A stretch of 64,000 nucleotides of DNA from Schauerella fraxinea (GTDB lineage: Bacteria; Pseudomonadota; Gammaproteobacteria; Burkholderiales; Burkholderiaceae_B). The stretch is taken from contig JAVDKL010000002.1 of NCBI GenBank assembly GCA_030849965.1, positions 744,001 through 808,000 of the forward strand, written 5' to 3'. This document shows, one piece after another, positions 25,545-34,541 of the stretch; positions within the stretch are counted from its first letter, which is position 1, and each line of letters starts with the position of its first letter. Made by a program: the position numbers and the translations under genes. Under the pieces are notes generated by a model that saw only the letters and a program-made list of their open reading frames with translations, made no database searches and had not been told where the DNA came from.

Positions 25545-26279
25545 ATGACCAGATTGAATGGAAAGACCGCAGTGATCACCGGCGGCGCGACCGGCATAGG
25601 CCTCGCCGCGGCGAAGCGGTTCATCGAAGAGGGCGCGTTTGTCTTCATCTTCGGACGACGGCAGGATGCGCTCGATGCTGCCGTGGCTGACCTTGGGGCC
25701 AACGCCCGTGCGGTGAAGGGCTCGGTGTCTGATGAGGCGGACCTCGATCGGCTCTATGCGGCGGTGAAGGCCGAGCGTGGCACGCTCGACATCGTCTTCG
25801 CCAATGCCGGGGCAGGAGGCCCGCTCCCGCTTGGCCAGATTACGGCTGAGCACATCGACGAAGCCTTCGACACGAATGTGAAGGGCACGATTTTTACGGT
25901 CCAGAAAGCGTTGCCGTTGATGGGGCCAGGCGGTTCGATCATCTTGACCGGGTCAAGCGCCGGCACCACGGGTGCCCCCGGATTTACCGCCTATAGCGCG
26001 AGCAAGGCGGCCGTCAGAAACCTCGCACGCACCTGGGCGGAGGACCTGAAGGGCACCGGCATTCGCGTGAACGTGTTGTCGCCCGGGCCGACGGCAACGG
26101 AGCTAGCGAAGGCAGCCCTGGGTGAGGAGGGCCAGAAGGCGTACGGCGCGATGACGCCGCTGCAGCGCATGGGCGATCCGGCTGAGATCGGAGCGGCTGC
26201 GGCCTTTCTCGCGTCTTCGGACAGCAGCTTTATGACAGGCAGCGAAGTCGCTGTCGATGGCGGTTTGGCGCAACTTTGA
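25545..26279 (+). CDS. Short-chain dehydrogenase/reductase
   Basis: A 244-residue classical SDR: TGGATGIG, NAGAG, LTGSSAGTTG with Ser, FTAYSASKAAV with Tyr/Lys, and DGGLAQL at the end. The start is ATG at 25545, with AGGA eight bases before it; an ATG nine bases earlier also exists. Under probable HxlR control; such pairs often deal with electrophilic or carbonyl stress. An MFS remnant lies immediately downstream. Confidence 0.9.
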   Translation: MTRLNGKTAVITGGATGIGLAAAKRFIEEGAFVFIFGRRQDALDAAVADLGANARAVKGSVSDEADLDRLYAAVKAERGTLDIVFANAGAGGPLPLGQITAEHIDEAFDTNVKGTIFTVQKALPLMGPGGSIILTGSSAGTTGAPGFTAYSASKAAVRNLARTWAEDLKGTGIRVNVLSPGPTATELAKAALGEEGQKAYGAMTPLQRMGDPAEIGAAAAFLASSDSSFMTGSEVAVDGGLAQL

Positions 26280-26343
26280 CGTGCCAGACACGATGGTCAC
26301 TCCCTTTCATACGCGGTATTGACTCACCGGTAGATGTGGGCGG

Positions 26344-26559
26344 GTGAGCGCCGTCAACACCCTTTTTATCGGCACGTCGAATCAATTGGGGGAGTTCGAA
26401 TCGGGCGTGGTGGCAGCGCTCGTGGGCGCCGCGCCGGCCGTGGTGATCGGCGGCCTGGGCACGATTGCCATCGCGGGAATCTGGATGTGGCTATTCCCCG
26501 AGTTGCGCAACCTCAAGTCGCTGCATCCTGACGAAGAGCCGGTCGCGCGACCGGCCTGA
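26344..26559 (+). pseudogene. MFS transporter C-terminal remnant
   Basis: A 71-codon frame from a GTG reads SAVNTLFIGTSNQLGEFESG, then a membrane segment and FPELRNL, matching the last part of EntS/enterobactin-exporter-like MFS permeases. The in-frame stop at 26320-26322 leaves no room for the rest, so about five sixths of the gene is missing. It is a relic, followed by low-complexity DNA. Confidence 0.7.
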
Positions 26560-26570
26560 CGTCGACGATG

Positions 26571-26670
26571 GCGTTTGCGTTTGCGGCGGCGTTTGCCTCT
26601 GCTTCTGCGTTTGCCACTGCTTCTGCGTCTGCCACTGCTTCTGCGTCTGCCTCTGCCTCTGCGTCGGCGG
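26571..26670. repeat. Low-complexity hexamer tract with 18-bp period
   Basis: Six-base units such as GCTTCT, GCGTTT and GCCACT recur; from 26601 an 18-bp unit is repeated about three times. On the minus strand the tract falls in a 77-codon frame (26513-26746) encoding an Ala/Glu/Asp-rich stretch (EAVADA periods), which overlaps the MFS relic and has no ribosome site. I treat it as a repeat, not a gene. Confidence 0.65.
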
Positions 26671-26804
26671 CATATGCGTCTGACATGTCGTGTTGAATGA
26701 CGCCGATCTTGCCGAGGATGTGTGCATGCGCCTGCGCCCGCCTCACATCGTCACTTAGCTAACTGACGATATGAAGCAAATTCGGTGCTCCCCGATCCGT
26801 CCAT

Positions 26805-26986
26805 GCGGACCGCTGAAATCAGCCGTTTCGCCGCTACGATTAGATGTTGCGCGCCGCCACCATTCGCCGTTGCCGGCCGCTACGATCAACCGTTGCGGCC
26901 CGCCACCATTAGCCTTTGCGAACCGCCACCATCAGCCCATGCGAACCGCCACCATCAGCCCTTACGAACCGCCACGATCAACTCGT
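26805..26986. repeat. Tandem array of a degenerate 23-bp repeat
   Basis: About eight head-to-tail units, starts at 26805, 26828, 26849, 26872, 26895, 26918, 26941 and 26964; all are 23 bp except the second (21 bp). The consensus is close to GCGAACCGCCACCATCAGC plus CCTT. Units 6 and 7 are nearly identical while the outer ones drift. The period is not a multiple of three, so it is not a protein repeat. It ends about 85 bp before the SnoaL-like gene. Confidence 0.8.
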
Positions 26987-27071
26987 CGAGCTGCCTGAGC
27001 ATCGTGGCCACTTCTACGCAACTTATGCAGTTAAATGGATGCAGTTCCATGTCCATTACAAGGAGAGCACG

Positions 27072-27485
27072 ATGAGCATCGAAGCGAATGTGCAAACAGT
27101 GAAGGATTTCTTCGCTGCCATCGGCAGTGGCGATAAGAAACGTCTGCTGGCCTTGGCCGCCGAAGACATCGAATGGATCATTCCGGGTAAGGACTGGCCA
27201 TTGGCCGGCACGCGGCACGGACACGCGGGGCTGGCGGATTTGCTTGAGACCGCATCCCGGTCGATAGAAACGTCTACAGAACCCCGGGAATTCATCGCGC
27301 AAGGCGATCGGGTCTTGGTCATCGGCTTCGCCACGGGCAAGATCAAGGCCACGAACAAAACATTCGAGGACGACTGGATTTTTGCGATGACGGTTCGAGA
27401 CGGCAAAGTGACGCGCATCCGGGAGTATGTGGACACCCAGGCCCTTGCGCGGGCATCGCAGGGGGATACGAGCGGCCCGGCGTAG
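27072..27485 (+). CDS. SnoaL-like/NTF2-fold protein
   Basis: A 137-residue single-domain protein of the NTF2-like fold (NVQTVKDFFAAIGSGDKKRL, IEWIIPGKDWPLAGTRHG, DWIFAMTVRDGKVTRIREYVDT). Members are ketosteroid-isomerase-like enzymes or ligand-binding proteins; the function here is unknown. AGGAGA precedes the ATG. The 23-bp repeat array lies in its upstream region. Confidence 0.85.
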   Translation: MSIEANVQTVKDFFAAIGSGDKKRLLALAAEDIEWIIPGKDWPLAGTRHGHAGLADLLETASRSIETSTEPREFIAQGDRVLVIGFATGKIKATNKTFEDDWIFAMTVRDGKVTRIREYVDTQALARASQGDTSGPA

Positions 27486-27582
27486 GCTAGCCCGTAGGAG
27501 GTGCAGGCCAATCACCTATTCCATCTGCACCACAACTTTGCCTTTGGCCCGCCCAACGTCGATACAAGAAACGGCCCTGATC

Positions 27583-28362
27583 TCACCGATAGCGTTCGGC
27601 GACTTCGGCCTGACGGAGGTCGGAGATCAGTCCTACGCGAGCGCCATCCAGTGCTTCCCAGTGCGCGGCATCGTGCAACTGTGGGATCGTGACGCGTTCG
27701 CGGCGGTCGAAACCAGCCAGCGCGGCGTCGACCAATTTATCCACATCCAACAACTCGGACAGCGTATTGACGTCGATGCCCGCGCGCGCCCAGATTTCGG
27801 TGCGCGTGCCTGCAGGCAGCACCGCCTGTACGTATACGCCCTTCGGCGAGAGTTCCAGGCTGAGTCCTTGGGAGAGAAACAGCACAAACGCTTTGGTCGC
27901 GCCGTACACCGACATGCCGAATTCGGGCGCGAGTCCCACGACCGATCCGATGTTTACGATTGCGCCGTTCCCACTTCGCGCCAGGCGCGGGGTGATGGCA
28001 CTCGCCAGCCTGACCAATGCGGTCGTGTTGAGCGTGACCAGACGGGCAACATCGTCAGTGGACTGGTCGATGAAGCTGCCCGATAGCGTGGCGCCGGCGT
28101 TGTTGATCAGCGTGTCAATCGTAGCGTCTTCGCGCAGTCGTGCTTCCACGACGGCCAGATCGCTGGGCTGGGTGAGGTCGGCCGCCAGGATGTCAACGGC
28201 CACGCCGGTGTCGTTGCGCAGGCGCTCGGCCAACGCTTCCAGCCGCGCCTTGTCGCGGGCAACCAGCACGAGGTCGTGACCTCGGCGCGCGAAGCGTTCG
28301 GCATAAGTGGCGCCGATGCCGGTGGAGGCGCCGGTGATGAGAACAGTGGAGGGGGAAGTCAT
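27583..28362 (-). CDS. Short-chain dehydrogenase/reductase
   Basis: A 259-residue SDR of the DltE/YqjQ type: TGASTGIG at the cofactor site, NNAGATLSGSF, NIGSVVGLA, then YGATKAF with Tyr/Lys, and a long C-terminal part. ATG at 28362 follows GAGAG; the frame extends 71 codons upstream, but that part lies antisense to the end of the broken OYE gene. It probably shares a transcript with that gene, 58 bp upstream. Confidence 0.88.
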   Translation of the reverse strand: MTSPSTVLITGASTGIGATYAERFARRGHDLVLVARDKARLEALAERLRNDTGVAVDILAADLTQPSDLAVVEARLREDATIDTLINNAGATLSGSFIDQSTDDVARLVTLNTTALVRLASAITPRLARSGNGAIVNIGSVVGLAPEFGMSVYGATKAFVLFLSQGLSLELSPKGVYVQAVLPAGTRTEIWARAGIDVNTLSELLDVDKLVDAALAGFDRRERVTIPQLHDAAHWEALDGARVGLISDLRQAEVAERYR

Positions 28363-28420
28363 GTGTGTTTCTCTCGAACGAAAAGGTGAATGCATGCCGC
28401 GCCGGGCATGGCAAAAAAAG

Positions 28421-29514
28421 CTACGCGGCGTTGGCGTTGGCAAGCGTCGGATAGTCGATGTAGCCTTTGGCGCCACCGCCATACAGCGTGGCGGGATCCA
28501 ACGCGGCGAGAGGGGCGCCAGTCGCCAGTCTTTCCACCAAGTCGGGATTGCTAATGAAGGGGCGACCGAAGGCAATCAGGTCTGCCTTGTCTGCATTGAG
28601 ATGGACGTTGGCTAAGTCGAGCCCATAGCCGTTGTTGGCCATATAGGTGTTCTTGAAGCGCCGACGTAATCCATCGAAGTCGAAAGGCGCGACATCGCGA
28701 GGCCCGCCAGTGGCACCTTCCACGATGTGCAGGTACACGATGTTTTGTGCACTGAGCTGATCGACGATGTAGTCGTATTGCGGTTGCGGGTCAGTGCACG
28801 ATATGCCGTTGGCTGGCGAGACGGGAGAGAGACGAACGCCCGTGCGGTCGGCGCCGATTTCATTGGCCACTGCGGCCGTGACTTCAAGCAGTAAGCGCGC
28901 GCGATTCTCGATCGAGCCGCCGTACGCATCGGTGCGGATGTTGGCGCCGTCTTTGATGAACTGCTCCAGCAGATAGCCGTTCGCGCCGTGAATCTCGACG
29001 CCATCGAATCCTGCATCGATTGCATTGGAGGCAGCGCTGCGAAATTGCTCAACGATGTCCGAAGCTCCGCCAGCAGGAGCGCACGCGGATGCGAGACATC
29101 GGCAAAGCCATTGTTGACGAAGGTTTTGGTTTCGGCGCGGATTGCGGATGGCGCAACGGGCGCTGCGCCGTCGGGCTGCAGATCGACATGAGATACGCGA
29201 CCGACGTGCCACAACTGAACAAAGATTTTCCCGTCTTTGGCATGGACGGCGTCGGTCACTTTGCGCCAGCCTTCGATCTGCGATGGCGTGTAGAGACCGG
29301 GGGTGTCTTGGTATCCCTGAGCTTGCGCCGAGACCTGCGTGGCTTCCGTAATGATCAGGCCTGCTGAAGCGCGCTGGCTGTAATAGGTTGCGGCCAGCTC
29401 GCTGGGCACCAGTCCGGCGCCTGCGCGATTGCGCGTAAGCGGAGCCATCACGATGCGGTTTGAAAGGGCAAGTGCACCGAGGTGATAGGGCGTGAAGAGC
29501 TTGTTTGTCGTCAT
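28421..29514 (-). pseudogene. Old Yellow Enzyme gene with one-base frameshift
   Basis: The N-terminal half reads in one frame from ATG at 29514 (MTTNKLFTPYHLGALALSNR, APLTRNRAGAGLVP, FVQLWHVGRVSH), and the C-terminal half in another (GFDGVEIHGANGYLLEQF, NIRTDAYGGSIENR, DLIAFGRPFISNPDL). The break is at about 29060, where a single missing base after GAGCTTC would restore ELPDIVEQFRSAA. The total fits a 364-residue NemA-like alkene reductase. It could be a true pseudogene or an assembly error. The TetR gene at 29714 is divergent and would have been its repressor. Confidence 0.85.
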
Positions 29515-29713
29515 GAATGATCTGTCGAATCGTCGTTGCTCAGGCAGAGCAGTGATGGGAAATGGCATCGCTTCGTTAGCGGCTGAATGCGCATATCGAG
29601 CGAAAGTGACCCAATGATGTCGATCATCATCTTTAATGTCAAGAACTTTGATTATGACTGACATCAATGTATATTCAAGCCTTAAGCTGGTCTAAAGCAA
29701 ACAAGGTTTACCC

Positions 29714-30298
29714 ATGAAAGTCACGAAAGCGCAGATGCAGGCAAACCGCGCGCACATCGTCGAAACCGCGGCAACGCTGTTTCGAGAGCGGGGCTACGAC
29801 GGCATAGGGGTGGCGGATTTGATGGCGGCCGCAGGGTTCACGCACGGTGGCTTCTACAAGCACTTCGGCGCGAAATCGGACTTGATGGCGGAAGCGGCAA
29901 CCTGTGGTTTGGTGCGGTCGGCTGCCAAGGCAGAAGCGCTGACAGCGACCGACTTTATCCAACACTACCTGTCAAGGCCGCACCGCGATGCGCCCGGGCA
30001 GGGCTGCACGATGGCTGCGCTGAGCGGCGACGCTGCACGTCAACCTGAGTCGGTCAGGAACGCTTTCGCCGAAGGCATCGAGGGCTGGGTGGCGACCCTG
30101 AGCGGTTTATCCGGCACGGTGCCGGACAGCGTGTCGAGCGCCGACATGCGCGCCGAGCATATCCGTGTCATCGCGCAGGTTGTGGGGGCCATGGTGCTCT
30201 CGCGGGCCTGCCCGGATGATTCTCCGCTTGCCGACGAAATACTGGATGTGTGTCGTCAAGAAGCCCTCTCTAGGCTGCCGCATGGCGACGCGGTCTGA
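29714..30298 (+). CDS. TetR-family regulator
   Basis: A 194-residue TetR/AcrR regulator with the HTH ATLFRERGYDGIGVADLMAA and GFTHGGFYKHFGAKSDL at residues about 15-57. The C-terminal part resembles regulators of NemR-like type (DAPGQGCTMAALSGDAAR). It is divergent from the frameshifted OYE gene 200 bp away; NemR-type repressors classically sit beside nemA. It precedes the formaldehyde operon but has its own stop 120 bp before it. Confidence 0.88.
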   Translation: MKVTKAQMQANRAHIVETAATLFRERGYDGIGVADLMAAAGFTHGGFYKHFGAKSDLMAEAATCGLVRSAAKAEALTATDFIQHYLSRPHRDAPGQGCTMAALSGDAARQPESVRNAFAEGIEGWVATLSGLSGTVPDSVSSADMRAEHIRVIAQVVGAMVLSRACPDDSPLADEILDVCRQEALSRLPHGDAV

Positions 30299-30307
30299 CG
30301 CTGTCTT

Positions 30308-30347
30308 ATACCCCCTACCAGTATATGTGTATACTCCCGGCTAGTAT
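30308..30347 (+). promoter_or_regulatory. Two tandem FrmR-type operators
   Basis: ATACCCCCTACCAGTAT (30308-30324) and ATACTCCCGGCTAGTAT (30331-30347) share the layout ATAC-C/G-rich core-AGTAT and are set 23 bp apart, about two helical turns. This is the layout of CsoR/RcnR/FrmR-family operators. They sit upstream of the formaldehyde dehydrogenase gene. Confidence 0.75.
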
Positions 30348-30352
30348 TTTGA

Positions 30353-31528
<1,176 letters not shown>

Positions 31529-31556
31529 TCGTCAATAGGCCCTGACTGGAGGCACG

Positions 31557-31832
31557 ATGCCATCTACCCCCGCTGAAAAGAAACGCGTGCTGGCACGGGT
31601 GCGACGGGTGCGCGGCCAGCTCGACGCACTCGCCGTTGCGCTGGAAAAGGGGGCGGAGTGCGGACCCGTTTTGCAGCAGATCGCGGCAATTCGGGGCGCC
31701 GTCAACGGCTTGATGGCCGGCGTGCTGGAGAGCCATCTGCGCGAGGAGTTCACCACGCTGGCCAACACCACGCCCGAACAAACCGCGTCGATTGACGAGG
31801 TGGTATCGCTCGTGCGCACTTACCTCCGGTAG
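31557..31832 (+). CDS. frmR: FrmR formaldehyde-responsive repressor
   Basis: A 91-residue all-helical repressor of the CsoR/RcnR/FrmR family. Pro2, Cys35 and His60 are all present; Pro2 and Cys35 are the residues crosslinked by formaldehyde in E. coli FrmR. It should bind the operators at 30308-30347 and leave on formaldehyde exposure. GGAGG precedes the ATG. It stands after frmA instead of before it as in E. coli. Confidence 0.9.
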   Translation: MPSTPAEKKRVLARVRRVRGQLDALAVALEKGAECGPVLQQIAAIRGAVNGLMAGVLESHLREEFTTLANTTPEQTASIDEVVSLVRTYLR

Positions 31833-31917
31833 TGCGCCGTCAGTTGCGCGTCACTTGTGACGACGCATGCGTTTCTTGCTTGCCCGAGCAGCGCTGGCAC
31901 GCCCTCGGCAGTGCACG

Positions 31918-32205
31918 CTATGCGATCTGGTTGAGATCGGTGATATCGAGGGAAGCGTATTGGTCGAGCACGGCGGACAGTTTCTGAAATGCCTCCGCCT
32001 CGCCATGCGTCTTCAAGGCTTGCGCATCTTGCCATTGCTCGATCATGACGAACCGGCCGGGTTTCGCGAGGTCTCGGTGCAAGTCATATTGAATGCATCC
32101 CGGTTCCTTGCGCACCGCGAGCACGGCGGCTCGTAGCGCCTCGCTCACCGTATCTGCGTGTGCCGGTTCAGCGGTGATCACGGCGACGATAAATTTGACA
32201 GTCAT
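31918..32205 (-). CDS. Antibiotic-biosynthesis-monooxygenase (ABM) domain protein
   Basis: A 95-residue ferredoxin-like ABM protein, full family length (FIVAVITAEPAHADTVSEAL, EPGCIQYDLHRDL, GRFVMIEQWQDAQALKTH). Members include quinol monooxygenase YgiN and autoinducer-related LsrG; it may act on quinones or isomerise a small substrate. It lies 59 bp after the MDR reductase and reads in the same direction, so the two are likely one operon. Confidence 0.9.
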   Translation of the reverse strand: MTVKFIVAVITAEPAHADTVSEALRAAVLAVRKEPGCIQYDLHRDLAKPGRFVMIEQWQDAQALKTHGEAEAFQKLSAVLDQYASLDITDLNQIA

Positions 32206-32264
32206 GGTGCGATCCTTTTTTCAGTGGTTTATTTGGCCGCAGGGCGGCCCAAGCCCATCAGCGT

Positions 32265-33278
32265 TCAGAATCCTTCGAGCACAATCTTGCCACGTGCCCG
32301 ATTCGTTTCGATGAGTTCGTGTGCACGCCGCAGGTTCGCCGCGTTGATCGTTCCCAACGTTTCGTTCAGCGTCGTGCGCAGCACGCCTGAATCGATCAGC
32401 GAGGCCACGCGCTTGAGCAGTTCGTGTTGCCGAATTTGATCGGGCGTCGAGAACATCGAACGCGTAAACATGAACTCCCAGTGCAGCGATACGCTCTTCA
32501 TCTTGAGCTTGCGGAAGTCGAACAAATCGGGATCGTCGATCAACGCGAGATGCCCCTGCGGATTGATCGAGGCAACGATCTCGTCGAAGTGGGCATCCGT
32601 CTGGTTAAGCCCAATGATGTAATCGACACCATCGAAGCCGATCCGCTTCAATTCTTCCGACAGCGGCTTCGTGTGGTCGATGACGTGGTGCGCGCCAAGA
32701 TCGCTCACCCATTTCGTCGTTTCCGGCCGCGATGCAGTACCGATCACGGTTAGACCGGTCAATTGACGCGCCAGCTGCACCAGAATCGAACCGACGCCGC
32801 CCGCCGCGCCGATCACGAGCAGGGTGGCGTCTGACTTCTCTTTGCTTTGCGAAATCTTCAGGCGATCGAAAAGCAGCTCCCATGCCGTGATCGTCGTCAG
32901 CGGTAGCGCGGCCGCGGCTGCGAAGTCCAGCGTCGTGGGCATGGGTCCAACGATACGTTCATCGACGATGTGCAGTTCGCTATTGGTGCCCGGACGCACC
33001 AGGGATCCCGCGTACCACACCTTGTCACCCGGTTTGAACAGCGTGACATCTTTGCCCACCGAGCGCACGACGCCGGCGGCATCCCAGCCGATGACTTTGG
33101 GCTGGCCGTCATCTGGTGCTTTGTTCGCGCGAATCTTGACGTCGACGGGATTCACCGACACAGCGCGCACGTCCACCAGCAGGTCGCGATCGCCGGGCGT
33201 GGGATCGGGCAGGGTCAGATCGACCAGCGATTCGGCATCGCTGATCGGCAAATTGCGGTAATAACCAATGGCTTTCAT
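32265..33278 (-). CDS. Zinc-independent MDR reductase (quinone reductase-like)
   Basis: A 337-residue medium-chain reductase. Start at 33278 (MKAIGYYRNLP) matches the zinc-binding-dehydrogenase/quinone oxidoreductase family opening; the longer frame upstream is not domain sequence. Motifs VNPVDVKIR, GWDAAGVV, GAAGGVGSILVQLA and GTASRPETTKWV identify the NADPH fold; the cysteine zinc loop is absent. Likely a quinone or enone reductase. With the ABM gene it sits opposite a LysR gene in the same direction. Confidence 0.9.
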   Translation of the reverse strand: MKAIGYYRNLPISDAESLVDLTLPDPTPGDRDLLVDVRAVSVNPVDVKIRANKAPDDGQPKVIGWDAAGVVRSVGKDVTLFKPGDKVWYAGSLVRPGTNSELHIVDERIVGPMPTTLDFAAAAALPLTTITAWELLFDRLKISQSKEKSDATLLVIGAAGGVGSILVQLARQLTGLTVIGTASRPETTKWVSDLGAHHVIDHTKPLSEELKRIGFDGVDYIIGLNQTDAHFDEIVASINPQGHLALIDDPDLFDFRKLKMKSVSLHWEFMFTRSMFSTPDQIRQHELLKRVASLIDSGVLRTTLNETLGTINAANLRRAHELIETNRARGKIVLEGF

Positions 33279-33477
33279 CGTTGCACTCCAGGTGTAGGGA
33301 TCCGACGGTCTTCGGGCACTGGGCCGCAGTGCGGGGCGGGTGCCTCCGAGGAGAGTGACCGTGATGGCTTCCATCATCCGCACAAAACGATCCTGTTAAC
33401 AGACGGGAAACGCGATATCAGTTTAATGTGAAGGCGCGCGAAATCCCCTGAGCTCGCCTCAAGCGTGCTTGTGGAGA

Positions 33478-34365
33478 TCAGGCACGCAGCGCATCGAGCA
33501 CCAACGAAAACGCCGGGGAGGGTTGCCGCCGGCTTGGGTAGTAGAGGTAGTAGCCCTCAAAGGGCGCGCACCAGTCGTCGAGTACACGAACGAGGCGGCC
33601 TTCATCGATATGGGGGGCGAATTCTTCCTCGGGAAGAAAGGCGATGCCCAATCCCTCCAGCGCTGCCAACACGATGTGCGGCGTACTGTTCACGGTGACC
33701 TGTCCGTCCACGCGAACATTCACGTGCTTGCCTTTGCGTTCGAACTCCCACACGTACAACCCGCCGTGCGTGGGAAATCGCATGTTGATGCAACTGTGGT
33801 TCGTCAGGTCTTCGGGTCGTTTCGGCTTGGGACGACTGGCGAGGTAGCTTGGTGTGGCGACGGCGGCCATGCGGAGTCGCGAGCCGATCGGTATTGCAAT
33901 CATGTCCTTGTCGATCGTATCGCCCAGACGCACGCCGGCGTCGAAGCGATCCGCCACGATGTCCCGAAAGCCGTAGTTCACGTCGAACTCCACCTTGACG
34001 TCCGGATAGCTGTGCAGCAATGGCGCGACCTTGGGCAGCAGTGTCGTTTTGAGCACATGGTCGCCGCAGGTGATGCGAACGGTGCCTGCCGGCTTGTCGC
34101 GCAGCTCCGACAACTCATCAAGCTCCGCTTCGATCTCATCGAAACGATGGCCGATGGCCTGCAACAGTCGCTCCCCAGCGGCAGTGGGAGACACGCTGCG
34201 GGTGGTGCGGGTTAGCAGGCGAATTTCCATTCGAGCTTCCAGGCCGCTGATGGCTTGGCTTAACGCAGATTGCGTGATGCCCAGTTGGGCAGCCGCGCGC
34301 GTGAAGCTTCGCTCACGGGCGACGGTCACGAAATAGACAAGATCGTTGAGATTGCGTTTGGCCAT
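33478..34365 (-). CDS. LysR-family transcriptional regulator
   Basis: A 295-residue LysR protein of the PcaQ/DhfR-like branch (LNDLVYFVTVARERSFTRAA, GITQSALSQAISGLEARME, RLLTRTTRSVSPT). It is divergent from the exporter and its leader at 34488 and is the likely regulator of that unit. It lies upstream of, and in the same direction as, the quinone reductase and ABM genes, which it may also control. Confidence 0.9.
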   Translation of the reverse strand: MAKRNLNDLVYFVTVARERSFTRAAAQLGITQSALSQAISGLEARMEIRLLTRTTRSVSPTAAGERLLQAIGHRFDEIEAELDELSELRDKPAGTVRITCGDHVLKTTLLPKVAPLLHSYPDVKVEFDVNYGFRDIVADRFDAGVRLGDTIDKDMIAIPIGSRLRMAAVATPSYLASRPKPKRPEDLTNHSCINMRFPTHGGLYVWEFERKGKHVNVRVDGQVTVNSTPHIVLAALEGLGIAFLPEEEFAPHIDEGRLVRVLDDWCAPFEGYYLYYPSRRQPSPAFSLVLDALRA

Positions 34366-34487
34366 GCTTGAAGTTTCTCACGCACCGCTAATTAGTGCAG
34401 CTTATATATGTATTAACCGTTCATTAGCTAGTCATGCTCACACTCTCGGCTGAGAATACGCCTCCCAACATTGGCAAGGAGTGCCTC

Positions 34488-34541
34488 ATGATCACCATCA
34501 CCCAAGACGTTCGTACGATCGCGTCGCAGACGCAACCATGA
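34488..34541 (+). CDS. 17-residue leader ORF coupled to the MFS gene
   Basis: AAGGAG precedes an ATG at 34488 that opens a 17-codon frame (MITITQDVRTIASQTQP). Its TGA overlaps the ATG at 34538 of the exporter as ATGA. This is the layout of a translationally coupled leader peptide, so expression of the exporter may depend on the translation of this peptide. It may be a chance frame; the strong ribosome site and exact overlap are the evidence. Confidence 0.55.
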   Translation: MITITQDVRTIASQTQP

